Below, piece by piece: positions 54,501-63,198 of a DNA stretch of 64,000 nt. Made by a program: the position numbers and the translations under genes. Position 1 is the stretch's first letter. Each line of letters starts with the position of its first letter. Source of the stretch: Candidatus Hebobacterum abditum (GTDB lineage: Bacteria > Armatimonadota > Hebobacteria > Hebobacterales > Hebobacteraceae); NCBI GenBank assembly GCA_029821875.1, contig JALGXW010000005.1, positions 1-64,000 on the forward strand, written 5' to 3'. The notes below the pieces were generated by a model. It saw nothing but the letters and a program-made list of their open reading frames with translations, did not search any database and was not told the origin of the DNA.

Positions 54501-55580
54501 CTATGCCTTCTCTGGCTGCGGCGCAGGGCCGCCCACCGGGCGAGGGATGGTCCACCGGTTGAGGAGCGGAGTCGTCGCATTCATGAGCAGGACGGCGAAC
54601 ATCACGCCCTCGGGATACCCGCTGAACACGCGCAGGAGCACGAGGAGAACGCCGACGCCCAGGCCGAAGAGGAACTTGCCGCGGGCTGTCAGGGGGCTCG
54701 TCACCGGATCGGTGGCGATGAAGAAAGCCCCGAAGAGCAGCGACCCGCTGACGACGTGGTGGAGCGCTGTGAAAGCTGTCAGCCCGAGCCGGTCGGCAGC
54801 CCCTGCAAGTACGAGACCGGACAGTATGACGCCGGCTGGTATCTCCCAGGAGGCCGACCGTCGCAGACACAGGTAGAGGCCACCGATCAGCACGGCGAGG
54901 GCGCTCGTCTCGCCGAGCGACCCGTTGACATTGCCTAGGAAGAGCGGCCAGAGCTGTCGCGTCGATTCCATCTGGACCTGCGCGTCGCCGACGGTGATCG
55001 CCCCCGCCGCCAGGTCCGCCGCCACTTTCTTCGCGATCGTCAGAGGAGTCGCCTGGGTCACGACGTCGAGCTGCGACCGGTCTGTGACGTAGGCCGATGC
55101 CCCAAGCTCCCTTGCGAAGCTCAGCATGACGAAGGCCCGCCCCACCATGGCCGGGTTGAAGATATTGTAGCCCAGCCCTCCGAAAACAGCCTTGCCCAGG
55201 CCGATCGCGACGACGGATCCTATGACGGCGATGTGCCAGGGCGCGCTCCAGGGAAGCGACAGGCCGAGGATGGCGCCGGTGACGACGGCCGAGCCGTCAT
55301 CGATGCTGGTAGGCCGCCGGCGCATCCAGCAGAACAGCGTCTCCGCGACCAGGCACGTCAGGACACAGAGCCCGATCTGAACGACCGCGTACCAGCGGAA
55401 AAGGACGACCGCCATCGCCACGACCGGTGCCAGGCCGACGAGCACATCGGACATCATCCACCTGGTCGTCAGCGCCGTCTTCGAGATGTGCGGGGAAGGT
55501 GCGACACGGACGGCGGGCGCTTCCTGCTTCGACTCGGCCGTCGCGGCCGCATCTGGCTTCTCCGCTTTGCCTTCCGCCAT
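54501..55580 (-). CDS. rnfD: Rnf complex membrane flavoprotein subunit RnfD
   Basis: 359 residues from the ATG at 55580, 37 bases after the rnfC stop; the upstream frame would run through rnfC and is rejected. About 9-10 membrane helices, GLGYNIFNPAMVGRAF near 135 and VTQATPLTI near 170, whose Thr is the covalent FMN site. SPHISKTALTTRWMM near 35 is the usual RnfD opening. Charged N-terminal 25 residues are variable. Confidence 0.93.
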   Translation of the reverse strand: MAEGKAEKPDAAATAESKQEAPAVRVAPSPHISKTALTTRWMMSDVLVGLAPVVAMAVVLFRWYAVVQIGLCVLTCLVAETLFCWMRRRPTSIDDGSAVVTGAILGLSLPWSAPWHIAVIGSVVAIGLGKAVFGGLGYNIFNPAMVGRAFVMLSFARELGASAYVTDRSQLDVVTQATPLTIAKKVAADLAAGAITVGDAQVQMESTRQLWPLFLGNVNGSLGETSALAVLIGGLYLCLRRSASWEIPAGVILSGLVLAGAADRLGLTAFTALHHVVSGSLLFGAFFIATDPVTSPLTARGKFLFGLGVGVLLVLLRVFSGYPEGVMFAVLLMNATTPLLNRWTIPRPVGGPAPQPEKA

Positions 55581-55617
55581 ATGCTGAACTCTTCGACTCC
55601 GCCCAGCGCTGGTCTGG

Positions 55618-56967
55618 CTAGCCCTTCGGGAGTCTGACTTTCCCCAGCCTGATGAGCTGCACCAACGGAATGCTTGCCGGACATACATAGGCGCAGCAGC
55701 CGCACTCCATGCATGCGGTAATGTGATGCCGCTGCGCCAGCTCCATGTCATTGGCCTTCGAGGCCATCGCGATCTTCGTGGGCACCAAGTTGAGAGGACA
55801 CACGTCCACACAGCGGCCGCACCGCACGCACGTCGTCTCCTCTGCCTTGCGGACCTCGGCCTGGGTGAGAACGGTCAGCCCACTGGCCCCTTTCGTGACC
55901 GGAACGTCCAGGCTCCCGATGGTGAAGCCCATCATGGGCCCGCCCGCGACGAAACGCGCCGCCTCGGGAATGAGTCCTCCGCAGCAGTCCACGACGTCGC
56001 GATAGCTCGCCCCCACGGGCACGAGCAGGTTCTTGGCCTGTCTGATGCCGGCGCCCGAGACCGTCAGCACGCGATGTGTGAGCGGCTTTCCGCGCATGAC
56101 CGCGCGGGCGGTAGCCGCCGCGGTGCCAACGTTGAGCACGACCGCCCCAATGTCGAGTGGCAGCCCACCTGTAGGGACTTCCCTGCCCAAGACGGCGACG
56201 GTGAGCTGCTTCTCTCCTCCCTGGGGGTACTTCGTCTTGAGGACCCTCACCTCGATGCCGGTCCCCTCCGCCGCCTGCCGGAGCGACTCAGCGGCCTCGC
56301 GCTTGTTGTCCTCCGTGCAGATGATGACCTCACTGGCGCCGGCCGCCCGTTGGGCAAGAAGCGCTCCGGCTACAATAGGCTTGGGGGCCTCCATCATGAG
56401 CGCGTAGTCGGCAGTAAGGTAAGGCTCGCATTCACAGCCGTTGATGAGGAGTGTCCGGATCGGCCTATCTTCGTTCCGAGTGAGCTTGACGTGCGTCGGG
56501 AACGCTGCCCCTCCAAGGCCGACTAGGCCGGCCTCGCGCACGGCATCCACGATCTGCTCCGGCTCACACTGCTCCAGTCCCGCCGTCGGCCATTCGCCGC
56601 CGAGGACGTCATCGAACAGGGCCCGGTCGGACAGCGGCTGCTCCTCGGCGGCCCTTATCGGGACCACGGCCACGTGCCTGCCGTTGGGCAGTGTGGCCAC
56701 TGACATGCGACCTGTGGTGCCGGAGATGCTGGCGTGCACTGGAGCGCTGACAAAGCCCTTGGCTTCTCCGACGACATCGCCCAGCGCGACGTCGGTGCGA
56801 GGTTTGTGCACTGCTTCGCAGGGAGCACCGAGGTGCTGAAGCAGCGCGATACGGACCTCGGCGGGAGTGGGCAGCACCTCTATGGGTGCCCGCTCGGCGA
56901 GGTCCTTCCTCTCCGGCGGATGGACCCCCCGCACAAACGTTCCCCTGGCTGTAGCTGTAGTGGTCAC
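55618..56967 (-). CDS. rnfC: Rnf complex NADH-side subunit RnfC
   Basis: 449 residues. GLVGLGGAAFPTHVKL near 155 belongs to the FMN/NADH fold, ECEPYLTADY follows, and two 4Fe-4S motifs, CVRCGRCVDVCP near 385 and CMECGCCAYVCP near 424, lie near the C-terminus. RnfC exchanges electrons with NAD(H) on the cytoplasmic side. Its ATG overlaps the stop of the small RseC-like gene by four bases. The order rnfC-D-G-E-A-B follows the Acetobacterium/Clostridia arrangement. Confidence 0.95.
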   Translation of the reverse strand: MTTTATARGTFVRGVHPPERKDLAERAPIEVLPTPAEVRIALLQHLGAPCEAVHKPRTDVALGDVVGEAKGFVSAPVHASISGTTGRMSVATLPNGRHVAVVPIRAAEEQPLSDRALFDDVLGGEWPTAGLEQCEPEQIVDAVREAGLVGLGGAAFPTHVKLTRNEDRPIRTLLINGCECEPYLTADYALMMEAPKPIVAGALLAQRAAGASEVIICTEDNKREAAESLRQAAEGTGIEVRVLKTKYPQGGEKQLTVAVLGREVPTGGLPLDIGAVVLNVGTAAATARAVMRGKPLTHRVLTVSGAGIRQAKNLLVPVGASYRDVVDCCGGLIPEAARFVAGGPMMGFTIGSLDVPVTKGASGLTVLTQAEVRKAEETTCVRCGRCVDVCPLNLVPTKIAMASKANDMELAQRHHITACMECGCCAYVCPASIPLVQLIRLGKVRLPKG

Positions 56968-57302
56968 TGCGTCGTCTCACCCTCGCCGGAGACGCGAACG
57001 ACTGCAGTCCGCGCCCCGCGTCTCCTCGGCCTCAGGAGGAATCTCACCCAGAGGGCCGCGCCGAGCATGGCGAGAACGAGACCGACCAGTGCACCCACAA
57101 GCTGCGCACCTTCGCCCCCGCGGACGCAGAGAGCGCCCAATACGGCGAGGACGACAGGGGAAATGAACAGACCGATCGCGGCCAAGCCTAGCGAGCGGCC
57201 GCGCAGGCGCGGCTCCTGCGTCTCATCCCTCGCCGGGCAGTCCTCGGTTGGGCATCTGGCGCAGCTGGAGCAACTCAGCGTCGGTCTATCAGGCGTGCGC
57301 AT
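56964..57302 (-). CDS. Short RseC-like membrane protein at the head of the rnf operon
   Basis: 112 residues from the ATG at 57302; a GTG at 57329 is possible. The N-terminus holds four Cys in CSSCARCPTEDC (C-x2-C-x2-C-x4-C). Two membrane helices follow (about 38-55 and 63-82), then a basic tail. E. coli RseC (SoxR-reducing system, RseC family) has a CSSCA motif before two helices in the same way, but it is longer at the N-terminus. The ATGA overlap with rnfC ties it to the complex, perhaps as a cluster-bearing accessory. Homology is judged by eye only. Confidence 0.6.
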   Translation of the reverse strand: MRTPDRPTLSCSSCARCPTEDCPARDETQEPRLRGRSLGLAAIGLFISPVVLAVLGALCVRGGEGAQLVGALVGLVLAMLGAALWVRFLLRPRRRGARTAVVRVSGEGETTQ

Positions 57303-57566
57303 GTTTCGCGGACGATGACCTGAATACACTGGATGCCGCCGCGATGGTAACGCGGCGGCCCTGGTGGATGTAGCCGGCCCAGCCGATCCAGCTTCGACCA
57401 GTCACATCTGCGGATAGTGTGCCACTAGCGAGCTTGACCGTCAAGAGGCCGGAGCTGGGCGAGCCGCATTGCTGCCGAAGCCCGAGCGATGGGTGCAAGC
57501 CCGAGGAGCGGCATGCTGTGTGCAGAAGTACTCTGGCGCTGAAGATCACTGTGAGAATCCATCAGT

Positions 57567-58823
57567 ATGCCACATCCCGACGCCTCCGACTCGAGCGCAT
57601 CAACCGGAACTGAGCGTAACGTGCGCCGGGAGCTCGTGCTGTTCCTCGTCGTCGCGGCTGCGCTCGGGGTGACGTTCGGCATCTTCGAGACCACGTTCAA
57701 CAACTACCTGAACGACACATTCGCGATCTCGGCCGAGGCGCGGGGGAAGCTCGAGTTCCCGCGGGAGCTGCCCGGCTTCCTCGTCACGCTCATGGGCGGG
57801 GTGCTGTTCTTCCTCTCGGTGACCCGGATGGGCGTGCTCTCCGCGCTCGGCATCGCAGCCGGGATCGTCGGGCTCGCCTTCACGGGCGACGATTACCTGC
57901 GCATGATGTTCTTCATGGTGATCTGGAGCGCGGGCAACCACCTGCTCATGCCTGTCACAGGCACCATCGCGCTCAGCCTCGCGCCGCCGCACCAGCGAGC
58001 CGCCCGCATGGGACAGATCGGCGCCGTCGGGATGGCGGCCATGATCCTGGGGGCAACGGTCGTCTGGATGGGGCTCCAGTACATCGACATCGGCTATCGG
58101 GGGACGTTCCTCATCGCCGCGGTCGGCGCGACCATCGCGGCGGTCTTTCTCGGCCTGCTCAGGCCGCTGCCGAGGCGGGAGGGGCAGCGGCCGAAACTCG
58201 TGTTGAAGCGGCGGTACGGGCTGTTCTACCTGCTCAACATGTTCTCCGGCGCGCGCAAGCAGATCTTCATCACGTTCGGCGCCTGGGTCCTGATCAAGGT
58301 GTTCGAGCAACCCGCCTACACGATTGCGAAGCTGTGGATCGTCGCCTGCGCGCTCGGGATCATCGTTCAGCCGCAACTCGGCAAGCTCATCGACCGGGTG
58401 GGAGAGCGGGCCATCCTCATGGCCAACGCCATCATCATCATCACCATTTGCCTGGGGTATGGGTTCGCCCACCTGCTCCCGGTGGCCCATCCCGTGTGGG
58501 TCGTCTACGCCTGCTATGTCCTCGACAACCTGGTCTTCGCCACCAGCATCGCGCGCGCGACCTACCTGGACAAGATCGCAGAGCACGAAGCGGATATCCA
58601 CGCCTCTCTGTCCGTGGGCGTGACCATCGACCACGCGGTGTCGATGTCAATTCCCGCGCTCGGCGGCATCGCCTGGGTGGTCTACGGCTATCCCTGGGTA
58701 TTCGTCGGCGCGGCCACCATCGCGGTGCTGAACCTCATCGCGGCCGCCTTCATCCGCGTTCCGCGGGGACACGTGGACGCGCCGGTGCCGACACCGACGG
58801 AGATGAGGGACGCGCCGCCTTAG
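57567..58823 (+). CDS. MFS transporter
   Basis: 418 residues with 12 predicted helices in two halves and a central cytoplasmic loop around 200-215 (RREGQRPKLVLKRRYG). The fold and length fit the major facilitator superfamily. The substrate cannot be inferred. The ATG at 57567 gives a polar 20-residue N-terminus before the first helix; the ribosome site is weak. The 264 bases upstream show no clear promoter. The gene ends 21 bases from the convergent VOC gene. Confidence 0.85.
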   Translation: MPHPDASDSSASTGTERNVRRELVLFLVVAAALGVTFGIFETTFNNYLNDTFAISAEARGKLEFPRELPGFLVTLMGGVLFFLSVTRMGVLSALGIAAGIVGLAFTGDDYLRMMFFMVIWSAGNHLLMPVTGTIALSLAPPHQRAARMGQIGAVGMAAMILGATVVWMGLQYIDIGYRGTFLIAAVGATIAAVFLGLLRPLPRREGQRPKLVLKRRYGLFYLLNMFSGARKQIFITFGAWVLIKVFEQPAYTIAKLWIVACALGIIVQPQLGKLIDRVGERAILMANAIIIITICLGYGFAHLLPVAHPVWVVYACYVLDNLVFATSIARATYLDKIAEHEADIHASLSVGVTIDHAVSMSIPALGGIAWVVYGYPWVFVGAATIAVLNLIAAAFIRVPRGHVDAPVPTPTEMRDAPP

Positions 58824-58844
58824 GTTGGTCCGGCGCAGCCGAGG

Positions 58845-59246
58845 CTACTTCAGGTGCGGCTTTTGCCAGCTCTCCTCGGTGTAGCCATGCAGCTCGATGT
58901 GGTTGCCGTCCGGGTCGGTCAGCCAGGCCTGCCAGCTGTGGTCCATGCCGAGCTTGACGTCGGTGACCTCCGCGCCACGCGCCCGCAGCTCCTCCACCGT
59001 TTGCTCGAAGTCATCCACCTCCAGGCAGAAGTGCTGGTACGATTGCTGTGGTGCGCGCTCGGCGAGGTCTCCCTCGAACAGCTCGACGAAGGTTCTGCCG
59101 CCGACGTGCAGATAGACGCCGAAGCGCCTGCCGTCCTCATCGATGAAGTCGAAGGCCGGCGTCAGTCCCAGCTTGTCCTTGTAGAACGCGATCGAAGCCT
59201 CCAGGTCCTTCACGACAAAGCAAACGTGAGCCAAGCCTGCTATCAC
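58845..59246 (-). CDS. VOC (glyoxalase/bleomycin-resistance) family protein
   Basis: 133 residues from the GTG at 59246, preceded by AAAGGAGG 6 bases upstream; the longer frame to 59327 lacks conserved sequence. Two beta-alpha-beta-beta-beta repeats give metal ligands His (LAHVCFVV), Glu (FVELFEGD), His (YQHFCLEV) and Glu (NHIELHGY), so it can bind a divalent metal. Lactoylglutathione lyase, dioxygenase or resistance functions are all possible in this family; the substrate is unknown. Confidence 0.85.
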   Translation of the reverse strand: MIAGLAHVCFVVKDLEASIAFYKDKLGLTPAFDFIDEDGRRFGVYLHVGGRTFVELFEGDLAERAPQQSYQHFCLEVDDFEQTVEELRARGAEVTDVKLGMDHSWQAWLTDPDGNHIELHGYTEESWQKPHLK

Positions 59247-59392
59247 CGACTGCCTCCTTTGGTCGTCTGCGTGAGAGGGTCCCGGCTCCCGGCCTATTCG
59301 TCGGCGACGAGATGCTGCCTGCCCCACGTCGCGAAAGCACAGACGGGAATGGTATTCTGCGAGTGGTTGTGGTTCCAGTTAGGCTTCACGTG

Positions 59393-59401
59393 TGCTACAA
59401 T
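59393..59401 (+). promoter_or_regulatory. Extended -10 promoter upstream of smc
   Basis: TGCTACAAT with a weak TTCCAG -35 at 59373-59378. The predicted start near 59408 leaves a leader of about 104 bases. The 11-mer TGTGCTACAAT is identical to the one upstream of the EEP-family gene. Confidence 0.45.
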
Positions 59402-59511
59402 GCGCCCCGCCGGGCCAGGCGCGCAAGCCTGAACGGCGACGCACGAACGCGATAGCAGCGGCAGCCTAGTCACAGCACGAGAATCAGCAATATCGCACAA
59501 GGGGACTTGCC

Positions 59512-62500
59512 TTGTACCTCAAGCGCCTGGAGCTGTACGGCTTCAAGACCTTCGCCGACCGCACCTCGCTGGAATTCGGCCCCGGCGTGACCGGCATCGT
59601 CGGGCCGAACGGCAGCGGGAAGAGCAACCTCGCCGACGCGATCCTGTGGTCTCTGGGCGAGCAGAGCATGAAGTCTCTGCGGTCCAACCGCGCCGGCGAC
59701 GTGATCTTCGCCGGCAGCGAGGACCGGAAGCGCCTCGGGGTGGGGGAGGTCTCTCTCACCCTGGACAACAGCGACGGCTACCTCCCGCTCGACTTCACCG
59801 AGATCACGATCACGCGCCGCGTGTTCCGCTCGGGGGAGGGCGAGTATCTCATCAACCGAGTCCCCTGCCGACTGCGAGACATCCATGAGCTACTGCTAGA
59901 CACGGGGATAGGGAAGAACGCCTACTCCATGATTGGCCAGCAGGAGATCGACCGGATTCTCTCAGTTCGGTCCGAGGACCGTAGGGAGATCTTCGAGCAG
60001 GCAGCCGGAATCCAGCGATACCGACAGCGCAAGAACGAAGCTGGCCGGAAGCTGGATCGAGTGTGCGCGAACCTGACCCGTGTCAACGACATCATCCACG
60101 AGCTGGAGACTCAGCTAGAGCCGCTTGGGGCCCAATCTGAGACCGCGCGCGAGTACAGGCGGCTGTCCGAGGAGCTGTTCGACCTCAAACTCAGCCTGAT
60201 GGTCCACCAGCGGCGAGCGATGATGACGAATCTGGAGAACGCGCGGGAGCGCAAACGCGACCTCGAACGGGAGACAGAGCAGGCGCAGACGCGCTCCCAT
60301 CAGCTCGCGGCCGAGGAAGTCCAGCTCCGAGCCAAGCTGCAGGAGTTGGAGAGTCAACTGGATGAGACGCGGACGCTTGTCGGCCGATTGGGCAGCGAAG
60401 TGGAGCGCGCAGACGGACGCTGCAATCTCGCGCAACAGCGCGTCGAGGACCTGCGGGCACAGCACACGCGCGCCCGAGAGGAACTGGCTGAACTCGAAGA
60501 GCAGGAGAAGAGCGCTCGGGAAGAGCTCGCAGCCTCCGAGCAGGCGTGTCCCGCCCTGGTGGCCCGAGCCCAGGAACTGCGAGCAGAGATCGACGCGCGG
60601 GAGGCGCGCCTGAAGGCGACGTCCGGCGAGCTGCGGCAGACCGACAAGTCGGTGGAGGAGCAGCGGGCCGAGCATCTGGACACACTGCGGGAGCTGGCCG
60701 ACGCGCGCAACCGTCTCGGGCAGTGCGAGTCCCTACTCGAGGCGGCGCGCGCGCGCATCGCCCGGCTGGGAGAGCAACAGGGAGCCGCGGCTGCTCAGCG
60801 GGCGAAGCTCTCGGCAGAAGCCGAGGAGGCCCGAGGGTGCCTTGAGGAGATGCGGGCCCGGCGGGAGGAGCAGGGCGGGGCCGTAGCCGCGATGCGACTC
60901 GAGCAGGAGACGGCAGAGGCGGCGGCCGGCGAGCTCCTCCATCGGGAGACCGAGGTGCGGGAGCAGCTCGCCGCCATTCGCTCGCGGCACCAGGCCCTCA
61001 GCGAGATGGAGCGAGAGCGCGAGGGGCTTCGCGAAGGCGCGCGCGCTGTGCTCGCAGCCGCGGAACAGGGCCGCCTGAGGAACGACTACAAGACCGTCGC
61101 CGAGCTGATATCGGTGCCGAGAGAGCTGGAGGCGGCTGTCGAAGCCGCGCTCGGGCCGGCCGCCGGCGACCTCGTGGTCCCCTCACCGGCCGAGGCGCTC
61201 GATGCAGTCGCGTTCCTCAAGGAGGCGAAGGCAGGGCGAGCGACATTCCTGCCCCGATCCAACATGACGGTGGGGGTCCGGCCAGCGGGTCTGGCGGAAC
61301 TCACGGCAAGGCGCGGCTGTCGAGGGTCGGCTGCCGATCTCGTCCAGTGTAGGGAGGGTGCCGAGGAGGTCCTCGAGCATCTACTGGCACGCGTGCTGGT
61401 GGTGGACACGTTGGACGAAGCGCTCGACATCTCTCGGGACTCCGCCGGATGGCGAGCCATCGTCACCCTCGACGGCGATGTCGTGCTGCCCTGGGGCGCC
61501 GTAACCGGTGGCAGTCCTGCAGAGGGCGGCGGACTACTTGGCCGGGAACGGGAGATCGCCGACCTGCGGGGGAAGGCGGACGGACTGGAACGGCAGCTCG
61601 CCAGGCTAGGGGACGATCTTGCCCGAGCTCGGGCAAGGGCTTTGCAGGCGCGAGAAGAGGCCGACCGGCGACTGGACGAGGCCGAGCAGTTGGGAGCTGA
61701 AGTCACCGCAGCCGAGCGGCGGCTGGAGGTGATCGTGGAAAAGGTGCGGGTGGCCGGCGAGCGGGAGGAATCCCTGCTAACCGAATGCCGCGCGCTGGAG
61801 GAGGAGGCAGCCCGGATCGAGCAGGATCGATCGGCGTCCCTCGCCACCGTCGAGGAGATGGAGAGACAGACGAGCTCGGCGGAAGCGACGATGTCCGACA
61901 CCGAGTCGGCTTTGGCCGCCGGACGTGACGCGCGTGAAGAGCTCAGCTCAGTAACTGCCGAGCTCAGGGTCAGCCTCACCTCGGTTGAGGGGGATGCTCG
62001 CGCGTTGGACACGCGCATCGAGAAGATCAAGCAGAGCTTGCGGATGGTCGAGGCGGCCATAGAGGACAGGCGCTCACTCACGGACCGTCTCGTCGCCGCG
62101 GAGCGGGAGGCGGAGGAGACCTGCACGGAGCGCGCCGGCGAAGTGGAGCGGCTGAGGGAGGCGCGCGCCAAGGCCGAGGCAGAGCTTGCGCAGTGGCAGG
62201 ATGAACGGAAGAACCTTCTCGACGGGATTGCCGCGAACCGTGAAACCGCGGCCGGCCTTCGGGCCGAGCTGGAGACGATGCAGAACCGGGCGCACAGACT
62301 GGAGCTACGGCTGACGCAGATCCAGGGCGAAATCAGCTTCTGCGAGCGGACACTGGGGGAGGAGTATCGGATCTCCCTCGAGGAGGCCGAGCGGCGAGCA
62401 CAGCCGATTGACAGCCGAACGGCAGCCCAGCAGATGGTCAAGGAGCTCCAGGGGAAGGTGGATGCGCTCGGAGAGGTCAACGTCGGCGCAATCGAAGAAT

Positions 62501-63171
62501 ACGAGCGCGTGAAGGAGCGCCTGGAATTCCTGGGGGGCCAGCGGCAGGACCTGGAGGCGGCGCGGGAGGACCTGCACCAGGCGATCGTCGAGATCGATGG
62601 TGAAGCGAGAACGAGGTTCCTCGACGCCTTCCAGAAGATCCAGCGGGAGTTCCAGGAGTTCTTCACCCGTCTTTTCGGTGGCGGCCGCGCCGAGCTGTCT
62701 CTCACGGATCCGGACGATGTCCTTGAGTGCGGTGTCGACGTGACTGTCACCGTGCCCGGCAAGAAGACCCGCGACCTGCTGCAGCTGTCGGGCGGAGAGC
62801 GGGCCCTCACGGCGGCCGCCATCCTCTTTGCCCTCCTAAAGGTGAAGCCATCGCCCTTCGTGATACTCGACGAGGTCGACGCGCCGCTGGATGACTCGAA
62901 CATTGGGCGTTACTCCGCCCTGTTGAGGGAGTTCGCGCAGGAATCCCAGTTCATCGTCATCACGCACAACAAGGGCACGATGGAGGCGACCGACGTACTC
63001 TACGGCGTAACCATAGAGCAAGCCGGTACGAGCAAGCTGATAGGGATGCGGCTCCGCGACCCGGAGGAGGCGGCCGCGAAGGCAGTAGTCCCTATCGCCG
63101 AGCGAAGAGAGGACCGGCCCGCCGATGGCCCGGCCTCGGAGCAGCCAGCGGCGGAGGAAGAAGCGGCCTGA
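59512..63171 (+). CDS. smc: Chromosome segregation SMC ATPase
   Basis: 1219 residues, family length. It starts with TTG after AAGGGGA. The Walker A motif GPNGSGKSN is at about 32-40, long coiled coils follow on both sides of a hinge near 520-660, and the C-terminal head has LSGGERALTAAAILF near 1090 and the Walker B VILDEVDAPLDDSN. It condenses and segregates the chromosome as a dimer with ScpA and ScpB, which are not in the window. The last 35 residues are an acidic, Ala-rich tail beyond the usual head. Confidence 0.97.
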   Translation: MYLKRLELYGFKTFADRTSLEFGPGVTGIVGPNGSGKSNLADAILWSLGEQSMKSLRSNRAGDVIFAGSEDRKRLGVGEVSLTLDNSDGYLPLDFTEITITRRVFRSGEGEYLINRVPCRLRDIHELLLDTGIGKNAYSMIGQQEIDRILSVRSEDRREIFEQAAGIQRYRQRKNEAGRKLDRVCANLTRVNDIIHELETQLEPLGAQSETAREYRRLSEELFDLKLSLMVHQRRAMMTNLENARERKRDLERETEQAQTRSHQLAAEEVQLRAKLQELESQLDETRTLVGRLGSEVERADGRCNLAQQRVEDLRAQHTRAREELAELEEQEKSAREELAASEQACPALVARAQELRAEIDAREARLKATSGELRQTDKSVEEQRAEHLDTLRELADARNRLGQCESLLEAARARIARLGEQQGAAAAQRAKLSAEAEEARGCLEEMRARREEQGGAVAAMRLEQETAEAAAGELLHRETEVREQLAAIRSRHQALSEMEREREGLREGARAVLAAAEQGRLRNDYKTVAELISVPRELEAAVEAALGPAAGDLVVPSPAEALDAVAFLKEAKAGRATFLPRSNMTVGVRPAGLAELTARRGCRGSAADLVQCREGAEEVLEHLLARVLVVDTLDEALDISRDSAGWRAIVTLDGDVVLPWGAVTGGSPAEGGGLLGREREIADLRGKADGLERQLARLGDDLARARARALQAREEADRRLDEAEQLGAEVTAAERRLEVIVEKVRVAGEREESLLTECRALEEEAARIEQDRSASLATVEEMERQTSSAEATMSDTESALAAGRDAREELSSVTAELRVSLTSVEGDARALDTRIEKIKQSLRMVEAAIEDRRSLTDRLVAAEREAEETCTERAGEVERLREARAKAEAELAQWQDERKNLLDGIAANRETAAGLRAELETMQNRAHRLELRLTQIQGEISFCERTLGEEYRISLEEAERRAQPIDSRTAAQQMVKELQGKVDALGEVNVGAIEEYERVKERLEFLGGQRQDLEAAREDLHQAIVEIDGEARTRFLDAFQKIQREFQEFFTRLFGGGRAELSLTDPDDVLECGVDVTVTVPGKKTRDLLQLSGGERALTAAAILFALLKVKPSPFVILDEVDAPLDDSNIGRYSALLREFAQESQFIVITHNKGTMEATDVLYGVTIEQAGTSKLIGMRLRDPEEAAAKAVVPIAERREDRPADGPASEQPAAEEEAA

Positions 63172-63198
63172 GCTGTGCCCGGCCTTCGGCCGCGCCGG

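Noticed and set aside
61086-62903. A 605-residue Ser/Arg-rich minus-strand frame within smc
   Set aside because: Antisense shadow of the SMC coiled coil; repetitive composition.
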